Below are positions 33,901-44,439 of a stretch of 64,000 nt of DNA, one piece after another. The notes under the pieces were generated by a model. That model saw nothing but the letters and a program-made list of their open reading frames with translations, was not told the DNA's origin and did not search any database. Source of the stretch: Panorpa germanica (taxonomy: Eukaryota; Arthropoda; Insecta; Mecoptera; Panorpidae); the NCBI GenBank assembly GCA_963678705.1, contig OY783214.1:12710001-12774000 (forward strand), given 5' to 3'. A program made the position numbers and the translations under genes. The first letter of the stretch is position 1. Each line of letters begins with the position of its first letter.

Positions 33901-36082
33901 CATGATGTGCTAAAAAATAATTAGGAGTATTATTAACATCATAAGAATTTATGTCTATTTCCCTGGCATGTCCCATCTCTATATACTGATCAATGAATTT
34001 TTTATACATCTTCAATAGTGAAGGATTTCGTTTAAATCTGTTTTCTAACACACAGAATCTTTGCAGGGCGACTGAGAAAGAATCCCCCAATTCTAGTTCA
34101 TTTACTGGGCTGACTAATGGCAAATCTACAGTAAAAGTATTATTTTCAAGTAGTACTGAATTTTTAAAAATATGTTCAGCCTTTAAATATTCCTCAGTAA
34201 ACTTATCTGTCTTTTCTGGGACTTTCTCAGTCATCCAAAATTGCCCCATAACATTCTCAAGGGTTGTATGGTCAGAAATGGCAAAATTAGATACTATAAT
34301 ATTACTTGAATAATTATTTTGATTTTGAAACATTTTTGGCTCATTAATAACATTATAATTAAATTGATTATGCAGTTTACCTGCAACTACATATCCAAAT
34401 GTAGTGTTCTGTAAAACTGAGCCATTATTTAATTTAATACAGCCACCTAATAGAATGGCAAAATATACATCCGCACCCAATAGCAATGATATTTTCGAGG
34501 GTACATTATACTGCTCATCAGCTAGCTTAATATTTTTGGGAAAAATAACTTTGGATGTGTCAATAAAAATTTGAGGCAAATGCGTAGTGATAGATTCAAC
34601 TACATGACAATTCACTTTGTGATTAATATTTCTGTTGTAATTAGACTGTATGTTTATAATTGCTGAGTGATATAATTTTGTGGCTTTATTGCCTATACCA
34701 ATAATTTTACTAGGTTGAGTGTTTGTGCGTAAACGCAATTCTTTTAAGAGTTCAGCAGTCACTAAAGATGCTTGACTACCGCTATCAAGCAATGCACGAA
34801 CTAGAAACTCGCGACCAAAATTGTCAATAATTTTTACCTTCATAGTAGGCAGCAATATGGTACCCCCCAAGCTATCATTGCTACAGCACATTACAACTGG
34901 AGATTCAGTTGTCTTGCCAGCCAGCGAACCAGCGTCTGTTTTATCACATAACAATTTGCTATGCATGCCTTTACATTTATGACATTTATAATTATTCTCA
35001 AGGGAGCACCTGCCACTATGGGCTTTTAAACATAGCGAACATAATTTATGTTCTTGAACAAATGAATTACGCGACTCTAAAGGAGCCATTTTAAATTTTG
35101 GACATCTAAAAATGGGATGGTCCATATTACAATATCTACATGCTAAATTGTAGCGAGTAGTGACATTGGAAACTCTCGAGTACGAATACTCTTTATAATT
35201 TTTATCATTTGACATACTTTTATATGGTGAGCTATCCTCAAGTGCAATCGCACGTTTTTCTAAAAATGATATAAATTCTGCCATAGTAGGCAGTTTGTCT
35301 ACATTTCTTTCCATATGGAAATTGCGACTAGTTAATAAATCTAGCTTTCTACATAATATTGAGATTAGAATCATATCCCATTTGTCTACAGGCTCATCAA
35401 GATTTTTTAACGCTTGTAATTGCTGTTTTACTTGACATAAAAAAGCCCTTATAGCCATTGCAGTACCCTTCTGCATGTTTGGAATATCAAGTAATATATT
35501 TATATGATTAGTAATTAATCGCGCCTTATTATCATACCGCGCTAACAATAAATCAAGAGCCTCTTTATATGAGCTGTTCACAAGCGGCAAATTTATAATT
35601 ATTGAGAGAGCCTCGTCAAGGAGATACTTTCTTAAATAAAAAAGTCTCTGTACATCGGACAGTGATGCATTATTGTGAACAACTGCTTGGAAGAGCTCAT
35701 AAAAGGGCCTAAACCTGGTTATATCCTTGCCATCGAAGGTTGGAATTTCCACCGCTGGAAGCTTGGATGCCACTAAGCTAGGACAAGTAGGCCTATTAAC
35801 TTCTTTCAACTTGGTGATGCTGGCATTTAACTTAGCTAAAATATTAAAGTATTTTTCTTCTACATCCTCGATGTCTTCATCATCCTGTTCATCAATTTCT
35901 AAAATACTGGATTGCGTGAGCTCGTACGTGTGATAGGTAGCCATCAACTTTTCTTTCTTCGCCTCCAGCAGCTCTACCGTACCGGATTCGAGGGCCCTTG
36001 CGTCGCTGACATAATTGTCCATTCTTGAAATCGAACCTTTTGCAGTCGTCCGCGCCGTTTTAAGCCTCTTCAACCCCTCCAT
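30902..36082 (-). CDS. BEL/Pao Gag-Pol polyprotein (1726 residues)
   Basis: One uninterrupted frame, a normal length for the family. The start lies in AAGATGG, a good initiation context. Residues about 1-300 are Gag (DUF1759-like). Zinc knuckles follow (C315-x2-C, then CSLC-type and CHKC-type clusters to about 380). Aspartic protease has DSG at 433-435. Reverse transcriptase has D786 in VCDIEKMF and YVDD at 862-865. RNase H shows D1039, E1084, D1115 and a DNPAD motif at about 1157. Integrase has a zinc-binding H1361/H1366-C1396-C1399 region and D1431, D1497, E1551 (GGIWE). The C-terminus is DUF5641-like (WPMARITKVFFG). No stop or frameshift separates Gag from Pol, so both come from one frame. 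Processing is inferred to be by the encoded protease; the product would assemble particles and copy and integrate the element. Confidence 0.95.
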   Translation of the reverse strand: MEGLKRLKTARTTAKGSISRMDNYVSDARALESGTVELLEAKKEKLMATYHTYELTQSSILEIDEQDDEDIEDVEEKYFNILAKLNASITKLKEVNRPTCPSLVASKLPAVEIPTFDGKDITRFRPFYELFQAVVHNNASLSDVQRLFYLRKYLLDEALSIIINLPLVNSSYKEALDLLLARYDNKARLITNHINILLDIPNMQKGTAMAIRAFLCQVKQQLQALKNLDEPVDKWDMILISILCRKLDLLTSRNFHMERNVDKLPTMAEFISFLEKRAIALEDSSPYKSMSNDKNYKEYSYSRVSNVTTRYNLACRYCNMDHPIFRCPKFKMAPLESRNSFVQEHKLCSLCLKAHSGRCSLENNYKCHKCKGMHSKLLCDKTDAGSLAGKTTESPVVMCCSNDSLGGTILLPTMKVKIIDNFGREFLVRALLDSGSQASLVTAELLKELRLRTNTQPSKIIGIGNKATKLYHSAIINIQSNYNRNINHKVNCHVVESITTHLPQIFIDTSKVIFPKNIKLADEQYNVPSKISLLLGADVYFAILLGGCIKLNNGSVLQNTTFGYVVAGKLHNQFNYNVINEPKMFQNQNNYSSNIIVSNFAISDHTTLENVMGQFWMTEKVPEKTDKFTEEYLKAEHIFKNSVLLENNTFTVDLPLVSPVNELELGDSFSVALQRFCVLENRFKRNPSLLKMYKKFIDQYIEMGHAREIDINSYDVNNTPNYFLAHHAVTNDDSKTTKLRVVFDGSMRSKNKISLNDVMLNGPVVQGELFDILLLFRTYVYTIVCDIEKMFRCILTNDTYNVLQNILWRDDPGKPISCLQLKTVTYGLKSSTFLATRCLIELAHRYKHKYPLAARAMCHNTYVDDVIVGCDDVEELSELKSQLIGLLQLGNFKLHKWSSNHPPVLDDISSDKKYINELDLNKSAIIKTLGLKYNVILDTFTFKCPNTNSNNLNTKRKVLSFIGTLFDPLGLIGPIIVVAKIIMQELWFLKIDWDAPLPDKQLQMWEKFLNGLKIADSISIDRLIKEENFVTAELIGYADASMKAYGCCLYLRTVTANDNVKTKLICAKSRVAPLGKVLTIPQLELNSAVLLAQLAVRVSNLLKTRLEHRLFLYCDSKIVLAWIQADKLKSNIYVNNRVKKITELTDKFSWYYVKSADNPADIISRGIEPQHLKNQNLWWNGPQYLSNSHFKHDHYFDLNTVLLSDDEDKNCNVCNIEVEQAPLMLDLFKKFSNINKLQRVLAYVYRFFNNCKKAVHSSICSYLTISKNNICGHLSPQELHNSLLIIIRSVQRQIFFKEIKCLLGGIIIKTGIGNLHPFIDSTGLIRVGGRLQNAGIAKDKMHPVILPKDNNITSIIIKNEHLRLLHAGARLVLSSLSQKFWIINGIREVKKVLYKCVICSRLKAESAKQLMGSLPADRVTATRPFQHVGVDFCGPFNIKIARIRKPLITKGYISLFVCFSTKAIHMEVVSDLRTETFLACLNRFISRRGMPTKIYCDNAKTFKGAANELKELYNLQTNKSHRNNVISFCNNLYIKFMFIPSYAPEFGGIWEAGVKSAKHHLKRVVGNLALTYEELNSVVIQIEGVLNSRPLLPLSPNEYKYLTPAHFLIGTALIEYPEVNLTEVPVNRLKFWNIVKKLKQDFWQAWSKDYLTQLQSRPKWKYANENLKEGDLVIVKNLNSPPLNWPMARITKVFFGKDGKVRVAEIKIGDKIYNRPITKLCRLPLN

Positions 36083-36737
36083 CTTGCTTAGATGATAAAC
36101 TCGTACTTGTATGTTAGATGAAACGTGGATGAGAAAACTAATCCAGCTTAATCCAGGAATTTAGCAATTTTTTAATAAATCGGTACTTGTAGATAATGAT
36201 AATAGAATTGTACCTTGATGAGTAGAAAAGTATTTTACTCTCTTCTAGGTTCCTTGCACCCCTTTCCGTATAATAAATTTCTTGAACAATTTTTCTTGAA
36301 ATGTGAACATGTAGTATCCAAAATATATGTGAATCCGCTTAAATCAAGCGTTACATTACCCAATCGATGTCAATTGATGACTTGCCAGGCCGCCATAGGG
36401 TAAATGTAAAGAAATAGCTTGCACATGTGCCGATTACTACACAGATGTAACCTCAAAACACCACGAATTCACACGCGGTTAATAATGGTTTGTAAGACCA
36501 AATTTGTTTTAATCCTCGAAGGACTAGCTTCGCATTTACGAATTAAAACCTTCTTGAAATGTAGTTGTAAAATCCAAATCCTCCGTGAATCCGCCAAAAT
36601 AGAGCGTCCCAATTACCCATTCAATGGCAATCACCAAGGGGCAAATGTAAAAAAACGCCAAAAACACAATGTAAAACACACGCGGATAATAAACTCGAAG
36701 GATCGGCTTTGTAAGGCTTCGAAGGACCAGCTTCGCA
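36083..36737 (-). other. 5' leader of the BEL/Pao element with internal repeats
   Basis: A 655-nt untranslated leader. It contains two diverged tandem copies of roughly 200-260 bp (about 36290-36480 and 36517-36710) sharing CTTGAAATGT, GTGAATCCGC, CCATT/CAAT stretches and ACACGCGG. A small hairpin motif, CGAAG-6 nt-CTTCG, occurs at 36517-36532 and 36720-36735, with a variant at 36696-36711. The last is next to the LTR and overlaps the presumed primer site. The plus-strand frames here (36215-36769) are antisense and incidental. Confidence 0.7.
36715..36729 (-). other. Candidate primer-binding site
   Basis: In the sense direction, TGGTCCTTCGAAGCC begins 8 nt after the 5' LTR. TGG complementary to a tRNA CCA end is the expected start of an LTR-element primer site. 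I could not assign the tRNA; the 8-nt offset is longer than usual, so this is tentative. Confidence 0.45.
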
Positions 36738-37067
36738 TGTACGAAATAAAACCATGCGAGTATTTGTAGATTGAATAATTATTCAATTGTTTAATGATAA
36801 AATTATTTTACACTTTTTTAATATAAATTTAACCACAAATTCTTGTAATATAAAATGGTTGCGAATCATGCTACGACAGTGCAAAAGCCAAAACACGAGT
36901 GACTCGAATGCCATACGGCTGTAGCGTGCACAGCAGTCGTCGTTGTGTTGCCCAACACGTCGCTGTGTTGCCCTGAGTAAGATTTCTACCAGAGACAACA
37001 ATACAATATTAAACTAGAATGTCAACAGAGACACATTTTATGTTCTGTGCTAATTTTGTACTGAACA
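36738..37067 (-). repeat. 5' LTR of the BEL/Pao element
   Basis: 330 bp, with no difference from 30341-30670 found by eye. Being the upstream LTR in the sense direction it should carry the promoter, but I see no decisive TATA or initiator. The 72-codon frame at 36783-37001 is the twin of that in the other LTR. Confidence 0.95.
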
Positions 37068-37072
37068 GCATC
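37068..37072. repeat. Target-site duplication of the BEL/Pao element (right)
   Basis: GCATC, identical to 30336-30340. Confidence 0.9.
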
Positions 37073-37133
37073 TATTTACAATTCAATTGAAGTAGTATAA
37101 AGAATCATTTGTACCAGCTTTTTAGTACCCTTA

Positions 37134-37254
37134 GGTACACAATAGGGCTGATAATAAGTTAAGTTCCTGGTAGATCAAAGCAGGATTTGGTTTGTTAGGG
37201 GAGAGTAAATTAACTTAAAGGTTTTTCTATTATCAGTTACGCATTGAGTGTACC
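37134..37254. mobile_element. TA-flanked MITE (121 bp)
   Basis: Ends GGTACACAATAGGG and, reverse-complemented, GGTACACTCAATGCG, both followed inward by CTGATAATA; an inner AAGTTAA/TTAACTT pair extends the fold. TA lies on each side (37132-37133 and 37255-37256). A TA duplication fits Tc1/mariner- or ISL2EU-type mobilisation; which one cannot be told without a transposase. It lies 62 bp from the BEL/Pao target duplication. Confidence 0.55.
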
Positions 37255-37256
37255 TA

Positions 37257-40007
37257 CTCTTTAGGAGAGTTTTGCACTTATTCTGCACTGTTATAACTAC
37301 ACTGTATAACTTTTTTATATTCATTTAGGTAGTTTTTATCCTCCATTCAAGTTTCACTTGTTGAAAAGCTTGGATTTCTGGGTATAATTCCACTCAACCT
37401 AAATGTTAATCCAGAAACCAAGACCGCTTGAAATATTCAATAAAACTTTTTTCAACATATCGACTTTTTACAAAAACATAACCGCGCTGCTGTATGTCGT
37501 TAATTAGTCGTAGAAATATTAAAACAATATTTTACAATTATTATTAATGATTAACAATTATATATGAAACTTAATATTTATGAACCTAGTGGACCAGCAA
37601 TCATATTTTAATGTTTTAAAACAATTATTTATTAAAATATTTTATGAATAAATGAAATAAATGACACTTTGTGTGATAAACTACTTCGATTAGCTCATTA
37701 TTAAATATTTTTTTAAAATCCATCACATACTCATATCATCAGGAAGATAAGGCATGCAACATGGCTGGCTGTCTATGTGTAGTGGTGTTGTATGGTTTAT
37801 ATATGTACTCTGTACAGTGTGGTATATACAGAGTGGAACAGAAACCCACACTGGAGCTATAAATAACGAAACACATTCAAACCATATGATATAACAGAAT
37901 AGACACAAAGTACTTTAGCGCTATATTCGTAGATACACATACATTTACATAACCATAACATTGAACTAGCGTTTATTGTTATTACTTATTCAAAATTCTA
38001 TTTCATTTCATATCGATACTTTTTTGCGTATCTAGATATTATATGTACGAGGTATATTAAACAATTAACTAGAATTTCTAATTTTAAAAAACGAAGATGG
38101 CGATGAGATTATATTGCTGTTTCACCATTAAAGCTTCTTTTTCTAATGCGAATCTAAGCTTACACGTGCTACTAAATGCTTTTTATTTTGTGATTTTTTT
38201 ACTGGCTATGTTCATCCACAGATTATGAAATGATTCCAGATTCCAATGCGTTAAGCGTTAAACATTTCAATGCGAATATCATTAACAGATAGAATCATTA
38301 AGTGAACGCTTACACTTCGAAAATATAAAGCGCGTTGATGTAAAACGAAACCAAGCCGATAAAGATAACTAACTTTTATTATTCTTGGTGTTGGTAGGTT
38401 GGTGCCACTGAGTCCAAAGTACTCCATGAAGTCCATAAACGCTGCACATTACAATTATAAACATTGGCATATGGATATACAATTGCTGTGACTCTTATTA
38501 CTTCATTATTGATATTTAAAACCATCATCACATGTCTCAAGTTCTTTGTTTTCGTTTTGTTATTGTACATATTTCTTATATTTTGAAGGATAGGTTTATG
38601 ACCGGAAAACAAACACAGTAGAACCTTTATTATCTTAACGTTTCGTAATTCGAGCGCCCGTAAGTTAATAAAGTACTTTCGAAGTTTTTTTTTAATAGTA
38701 ACGCCTTTAAATTTCATGACTAAATGACGAATTCCAAACAATCAATGGTGCGAAAGAAAATCTGAATTGAAAAACATAATTTACACTTGCAAAATGAAAT
38801 CACTACATAGGCAAATTACGATTTATCTATCATCAAATCGCATAATAATAGGTATGTTTATGTTTATAAAGTTATTGCATGGAATTAATTAAATGAACCA
38901 CGACTTAATTTCTATAAAACGTACCTATATATATTGATTAAGTTCACTACCAAAATTCAAATATTCAATTATTTTTTAATAACTTCTTATATTTTAAGGG
39001 ATATTAAGAATAAAAAATTAATTATTAAAGGAATTCATCGCTATAGAAAATTACAATGCATACTACGTCACGTCCGACGACTTGCCATCTCAGTTATGCA
39101 ACACAGATGCATACGAGTGTGTATGTGCGATAGGTCATTTACTATTAACACCTGGGTTGTGCATCTCATGATGTATTATATTATAAAGTTTATGAAAAAG
39201 GAAAAATAATCTCGATTGCTTATTTCTTCTGTGACGTATTATGCATATCTAACACATAATATCCTAAAAAAACATTTAAAATAAAAATACAATCCTTAAA
39301 AAATAATTAGAAGTTCTTTAAACTAATATACACTTTACTATATATCATTTTGAATTTAAAAACAATAAAGAACTGCTTTAATTTTTCTTCCCGTATCCCT
39401 ATTGCTTCTCGGTCTTTACTTATCCTTGGTTTGCACTTTATCCTCTATCCTCTTTCTCCTTCCTTCCCTATCTCTCTTTACCAATTTCTCTACCTTTCTT
39501 TCATTATCTATCCAAAAAACACTCGTTATTTAAGGAGAATAGTGAACCGCATTACCAATCAATAATTTTGAAAAAGCTAGTTACGAAATATATTAACAAT
39601 TAAAAGAAAAATGGTGTAATTATTAGAAATGTATTCCCACATGACATTCGAAGCGAGTTGGACCTCGGCCCTCGGGCTACGAGTAAAACAGCGTTTTGAC
39701 ACATCACCATCAGTCTAATGACACGATATAAACTCATTTACTTATAAATTATAATCACACTGTCAGATGTCACTTGCTACAAATGTAATTGGTTTTGCAG
39801 TTAATCTGATATTTCTACTGTTGTTTCCTGTGTGTTCACTCGAACCACCCTGTAGGATTAACAGCGTTAAACACTTGTACAGTCATTCGCAGATCACTGT
39901 ACCGTGTTTATTAGGTTGAATTTATAATAATCATTGCAAATTATATTTTACAGAATATTCTAGAAAAAAAAGTGTGACTATCTTGGTTAATGATGTGTTC
40001 TATATAG
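37257..40007. other. Non-coding AT-rich stretch
   Basis: Frames at 37723-37908, 38251-38741, 38934-39209 and 39350-39565 have no domain or codon bias. No repeat or RNA gene was recognised. Confidence 0.45.
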
Positions 40008-40839
40008 TCCCCCAGACATACGACATATTAGAACAGCCGTAATTTTGAGATAAATAGTGTAATATGTAGTTAAGTGCGTTATCGTACTTGCTAGCATGAA
40101 AGCGAGGCAGTGTTATAGATAGAAGGTTCACCTCACTTTTTTTTTATTTATTTATATTATTGTACAACATATTAAGTTTATTGTGTAAAAATTTGAAGTC
40201 GATTGGAGTAAAACCGTTGGAGATATAGAGTATTAAGTCTTCACCTCTCTGGTCTGGTTTCGTGTTAATTTGAAACTTTTAAATGCGGTTTCCCACTCAT
40301 AGTTTTTTCAGAGTCGGTGTCCTCTCTAACTCAAAATCTAATGGACCGATTCTTTTGAAATTTTGCACACTCTTTCTTTACATAAATGCCGAGGTAATGA
40401 TGTCGTTTTTTTTTTAATTTTAACGTATTTTAAAATAACAAAGTTTCTGATTTTTTCACGAAAAATTGGTATTTTGACTTTTAAGTGCTGTAAAAAATTG
40501 AAAAATCAATAAAAAAGAAAAACTCGACAGCGTTACCTACATAAACTTATCAACTAATGAAATCATTTTGGTATTTCGATTTCAGAAAATCCAGTGATGA
40601 GTTATGAGTGGCACCGAAATGTTACTTTTTTTTGTGACGTCTGCGAAGATTCGCTGTAAATGCGTCATTTCTTGACATTTATCTATAGAAATTTCTCTTA
40701 GTATTCTTCAAATGTCATTTTATCATGTAGTAATTATATATTAATTATGTCGTCAAAAAAAATTATCGGAAAAAGGTTTTTTTTTATGGTTTTGACCTAT
40801 TTTATCTAATTTTTTAGGAACTTTAAAGCGTCTGGGGGA
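40008..40839. repeat. Repeat-like element with inverted TCCCCCAGAC ends (832 bp)
   Basis: TCCCCCAGAC at 40008-40017 and GTCTGGGGGA at 40830-40839 form a perfect 10-bp inverted pair. Between them is T-rich sequence with phrases such as ATGGACCGATTCTTTTGAAA, AACTCGACAGCGTTACCTAC and AACTTATCAACTAATGAAAT, which I associate with a repeat common in insect genomes, without being able to name it. No target duplication is evident. There is no coding frame. Confidence 0.45.
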
Positions 40840-41060
40840 ATTTTGAACCCATGGAAGGAGTCTGATAACTAATTAACGTTGGTTCAATTTTAAATTTGGC
40901 AACTTACCACTTACCGTTTCTTCGGGAATCAAACCCGGAAAAACACCAATCTGACGTAAATACTGTTTCATACAAAATTAATACATATTTTCTAGAATCT
41001 ATTAACGTCATTTTCAACGAAGCTTTCAAGTTTCATAAAATAGTTTCACTTCAAATGAAA
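40840..41060. other. Non-coding AT-rich stretch
   Basis: Nothing recognised between the repeat and the CRE-like cluster. Confidence 0.4.
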
Positions 41061-41205
41061 TGACGTAATCATTGAATGAACGTAGTACAAGTGCCACCTA
41101 CGCGGGAAGCTCCTAAATTAGGAAGGACAACATAAAGTCGTATAGCGCACCCCACTGATGACGTAACTTAGTTTTCTGAAAGCTTCCTGTATTCACAGAC
41201 GTCAT
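41061..41205 (+). promoter_or_regulatory. CRE/ATF-like site cluster upstream of a candidate exon
   Basis: Three palindromic or near-palindromic sites lie within 145 bp: TGACGTAA at 41061-41068, TGACGTAA at 41159-41166 and GACGTCAT at 41198-41205. The last is 20 bp before an ATG that opens a frame ending in a consensus splice donor. The arrangement suits a promoter for plus-strand transcription, but no TATA box or initiator is convincing. Confidence 0.3.
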
Positions 41206-41225
41206 ACGATTAATAAAGTGAAAAT

Positions 41226-41516
41226 ATGACGACAACTGAGACATATTTTAATTATGGAGCTGTAAGTATTAATAATAAAGCGAGTAATGTGAAAGGAAGA
41301 CAAGATGTAAGTAGATTTAAATATGAATTCATTTGTGTCATGATGTTTATACATAAATATTTCGTTTCAAATCTTACTGAAGTTAAAACATTTAAAGCAA
41401 AAAGAAAACAAATTAAAAATATTTGCGACGTGATGGCATTGACCGATCGCCCTAAAACAATGCCTTCACAATCTCTCGTCAGTCATCGGTCGCCTTCGTA
41501 CTCGGTTGCAATTTGA
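41226..41516 (+). CDS. Candidate first exon or small ORF (12 codons to a donor; 96 if unspliced)
   Basis: ATG at 41226 starts MTTTETYFNYGA, after which GCT|GTAAGT at 41262 is a consensus donor, so a first coding exon of 12 codons in phase 0 is possible. Without splicing the frame runs to 41516 and gives a basic 96-residue protein with no recognised domain. A second GTAAGT lies at 41308. Three CRE-like sites sit just upstream. The downstream exon was not found in the window. Confidence 0.25.
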   Translation: MTTTETYFNYGAVSINNKASNVKGRQDVSRFKYEFICVMMFIHKYFVSNLTEVKTFKAKRKQIKNICDVMALTDRPKTMPSQSLVSHRSPSYSVAI

Positions 41517-44439
41517 TTATCATTATTACCTACACCTTTTAAACTTTTTAAATGCATGCCGACTGAACAAATCATTTATTACGAGGCCATTGAAGAGATA
41601 CACTATATCACTACATACTACACTACACACTACACATCACATGTAAGCAGAAACTTGGAGTCAGAAAAATACCTGCGAAATTATTATTCATTAGTTCTCG
41701 AAGGTACGGATTGTAAAACTGTTTGAAACTGAAAAAATGTTGTATGGTTTTTAATTTACCTTAAAGAATATTTTGTTAAATATACATTTGTGTAATTGTG
41801 TAATAGATTTGTAAATATATTTATATTAAAAACTATTTAAAAATATAAAAAATGCCGGATATATAATCTGTTTGCCGATACGCTTGCCGATGGTCACTAT
41901 CTTTAGCAATTGTAAGAAATAATCTTATGCTACTCAATGTTAAAAAAAAGTAATTTCGAGATAAACATAAAAGAAGAAAAAGTATTTTATAAGGAAAGTA
42001 TATATAAAGCAGCGAAATATTGGCATAATTAAACTTTTAAAATATTATTAAAATTATAATTAATAAATCTAAGCAAAAAAATTATTCGTTTTTATGATAA
42101 TCTTAAGATGAACTAACTCCTCACTCTGAATATATTATTTAAAGGACTACGCAGTAAAACGTAAACTTACAAGATAATTCTTTTGAGCATTACTTAATGT
42201 TTTACTCAAATTATAGGCTCATTTCATTAGTCAACATCCCATATTAAGAAATACTCTTTACTGTTAAGATGCTCTTTTGGTATAGACTCAAGATATCAAA
42301 ATTTACGTTATTTCACCAATAATTGGAGGATAGAAACCATATAAGGTTTCAATCAGAGACTCACTTTTTCATAGATTTTTTTCAGATTTTTTTTTGTGTT
42401 ACTATAAGCAAACTTACCAATAGTTTCGAACATTTTTCGTATACATATTGAGAGCCACTGATTCCCACTTAAAGAATCAGTAGCAAACTTTTCTGTCTAA
42501 CTGAATAAATTTTATTGTTGGAATTCATAAGCGAAACGAAATTTATATATAAAATATTATAGTGTATGTGCATAATGTATTAACATCATTGGATGCACCA
42601 GCGCAGTCAACAACCGCGCCCCCACCCCCACCCGCACCCGTACTCATGCATCTAATTGTTTGTAAACCATTGTGCGCATTGTTTTGTTACGTAATACTTT
42701 TCTACTCATAATTTTCATTTGTTTATTAGCTAGTGCTGTAGTATTCTTTAATATATGTAGAATTATAAACTTTATTTCACTAATTAAAAGTTTATTTATT
42801 AACTTATTATACTCTGTAGCAACAATACCATGTCTTAACTCCTCAACAGACAAAACAACAAGAAGAAAATGATTCGAGAATTGTTAATTTTTCAATTAAA
42901 ATTAATCACTAAACCGGATAAGATATAAATCCTTATCCTAAGCAATTATCATTAACCAAATAAATTGTAGACATTAGTCTGACCCGTATTAAGCTTTGAT
43001 GTTGTTACATACTGCCTAAATACTTTAATTCCTTTCCTGGAAATATTTCCTATTTGAAATAAATTCTTAACCGTTCAAGCTTTAAGTACTACCAGGAAAT
43101 ACTACCTACTTAATGATAAATCCTTAAACAAGCATAATAGAGCAAGAACTGTAGAATAAATATAATAATACTAATACTGAATTACTAATCAAATTAAAAT
43201 AAAATAAAATTAAGAAAAAAATATCTCTACAATTCTTCTTCGTTCCCTCTTTCGTTTCATCGTTGTGATAATTCTGCTTTAGGAACATTTAATTTGGGGT
43301 AATTTCCAAAAAAGTTAGTCGACTCCTGGTCTAAATATGCATGATGCATAAAAGACATACATCAAACCTGTTTATCTAATACTTAAATAATATAAAACGT
43401 AATTATTTATTCTTAAAGGACTAAGAAAACATAAAAATGCTATTTTTTGACATTTGAACGCAAGTATATTCATTTTTGCGTAATTTCAACATATTATTGC
43501 ATGTTTTAAACGAATAAACTCTAATTTTTTTATAGTATAATATTTCTTATAAATTTCATGAGTTGCCAAATAAAAAGCATTCAATGTTTAATGTTATGGT
43601 ATAATAAAAATCGCCGCATTATTTACAACAGTATCATCGCAATCGCAATCGCAAACGCAAACACATTCTCCACAGTGAGTGTTAACTGGGCACAGAGACA
43701 AGAGCGAGAGAACATAAAGTCGTGTTCAACATATTGCAAAAACAAGTTTATAATCAAATTAATTTTATATGTTTTTATTTATATTTAAATTCAGTAAATG
43801 TGTAGAGTAGTCGAAGTCGAACCAATACCGACGCGACGTCGAATCCGATGCGATACCAATCCGATGCGGCCGCGACTGCTGTATCCGTAATGTGTTACAC
43901 TAAATAATTAAACTTAATGTTGTTTTATTATGCGAATGGCGAATAAAACAATTTTGTTAAAATGATGGTGGGCGTTCTTGTACCAACATGTGATATAAAT
44001 AATCCACAGTGGTTGAAAGTGTAAACGCTATTTAACACGTTTTATTACCACGCGTTCTAAAACTGTGAAGCTCTATAATGAAAATATTGATGGAGAATAA
44101 ATTATGGGACAAAAATAATTCCTGACACTCCTATCTAACTAAATCTAGTGATTTCTTCATTTAAACTAAAATTTGAATACATTGACCTTACACATGAGTT
44201 GTCGTATGCAGCTCCTTAATTTTCTGACCAAAAGTAGGTTTGGATGACTGAACCTGTTGTAATATTTTCTGCTCACTGCTTCGACTAGTTCATTTGAAAT
44301 AGCTTATTGAAATGTCTTAACTGTGGTCGTTCTCGTTTGGAAAGAACAGATCTTTTTCGGACGATGGGTTCTTCGTCCTCGTATTTTGCACTTTTTTCAA
44401 TTGTTCTACAATTTTATTTTTGATCTGCGAAAGCTTTCA
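41517..44439. other. Non-coding stretch with two unusual GC patches
   Basis: Mostly AT-rich. A C-run patch (CGCCCCCACCCCCACCCGCA) lies at about 42615-42640. At 43636-43660 hexamers of the type CGCAAT/CGCAAA repeat four times, and at 43811-43880 CpG-rich text includes ACCAATACCGACGCG and ACCAATCCGATGCG. Complementary frames at 42644-42872 and the frame at 43558-43788 show no domain. Confidence 0.4.

Larger units (their letters stand above)
30341..37067 (-). mobile_element. Complete BEL/Pao LTR retrotransposon (6727 bp)
   Basis: Two direct 330-bp LTRs with TG...CA-type ends bound an internal region holding one uninterrupted Gag-Pol frame, and the whole unit is flanked by GCATC duplications. 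The domain order protease, reverse transcriptase, RNase H, integrase with DUF1758- and DUF1759-like parts is diagnostic of BEL/Pao. The LTRs are identical by eye, so the insertion is recent and possibly still active. No envelope-like frame lies between the pol stop and the 3' LTR, so this is a retrotransposon rather than an enveloped form. Removing it and one GCATC restores a continuous AT-rich target. It is the only apparently functional element in the window. Confidence 0.95.

Noticed and set aside
32010-35933. Several plus-strand frames of 60-130 codons
   Set aside because: They are antisense shadows of the BEL/Pao Gag-Pol frame.
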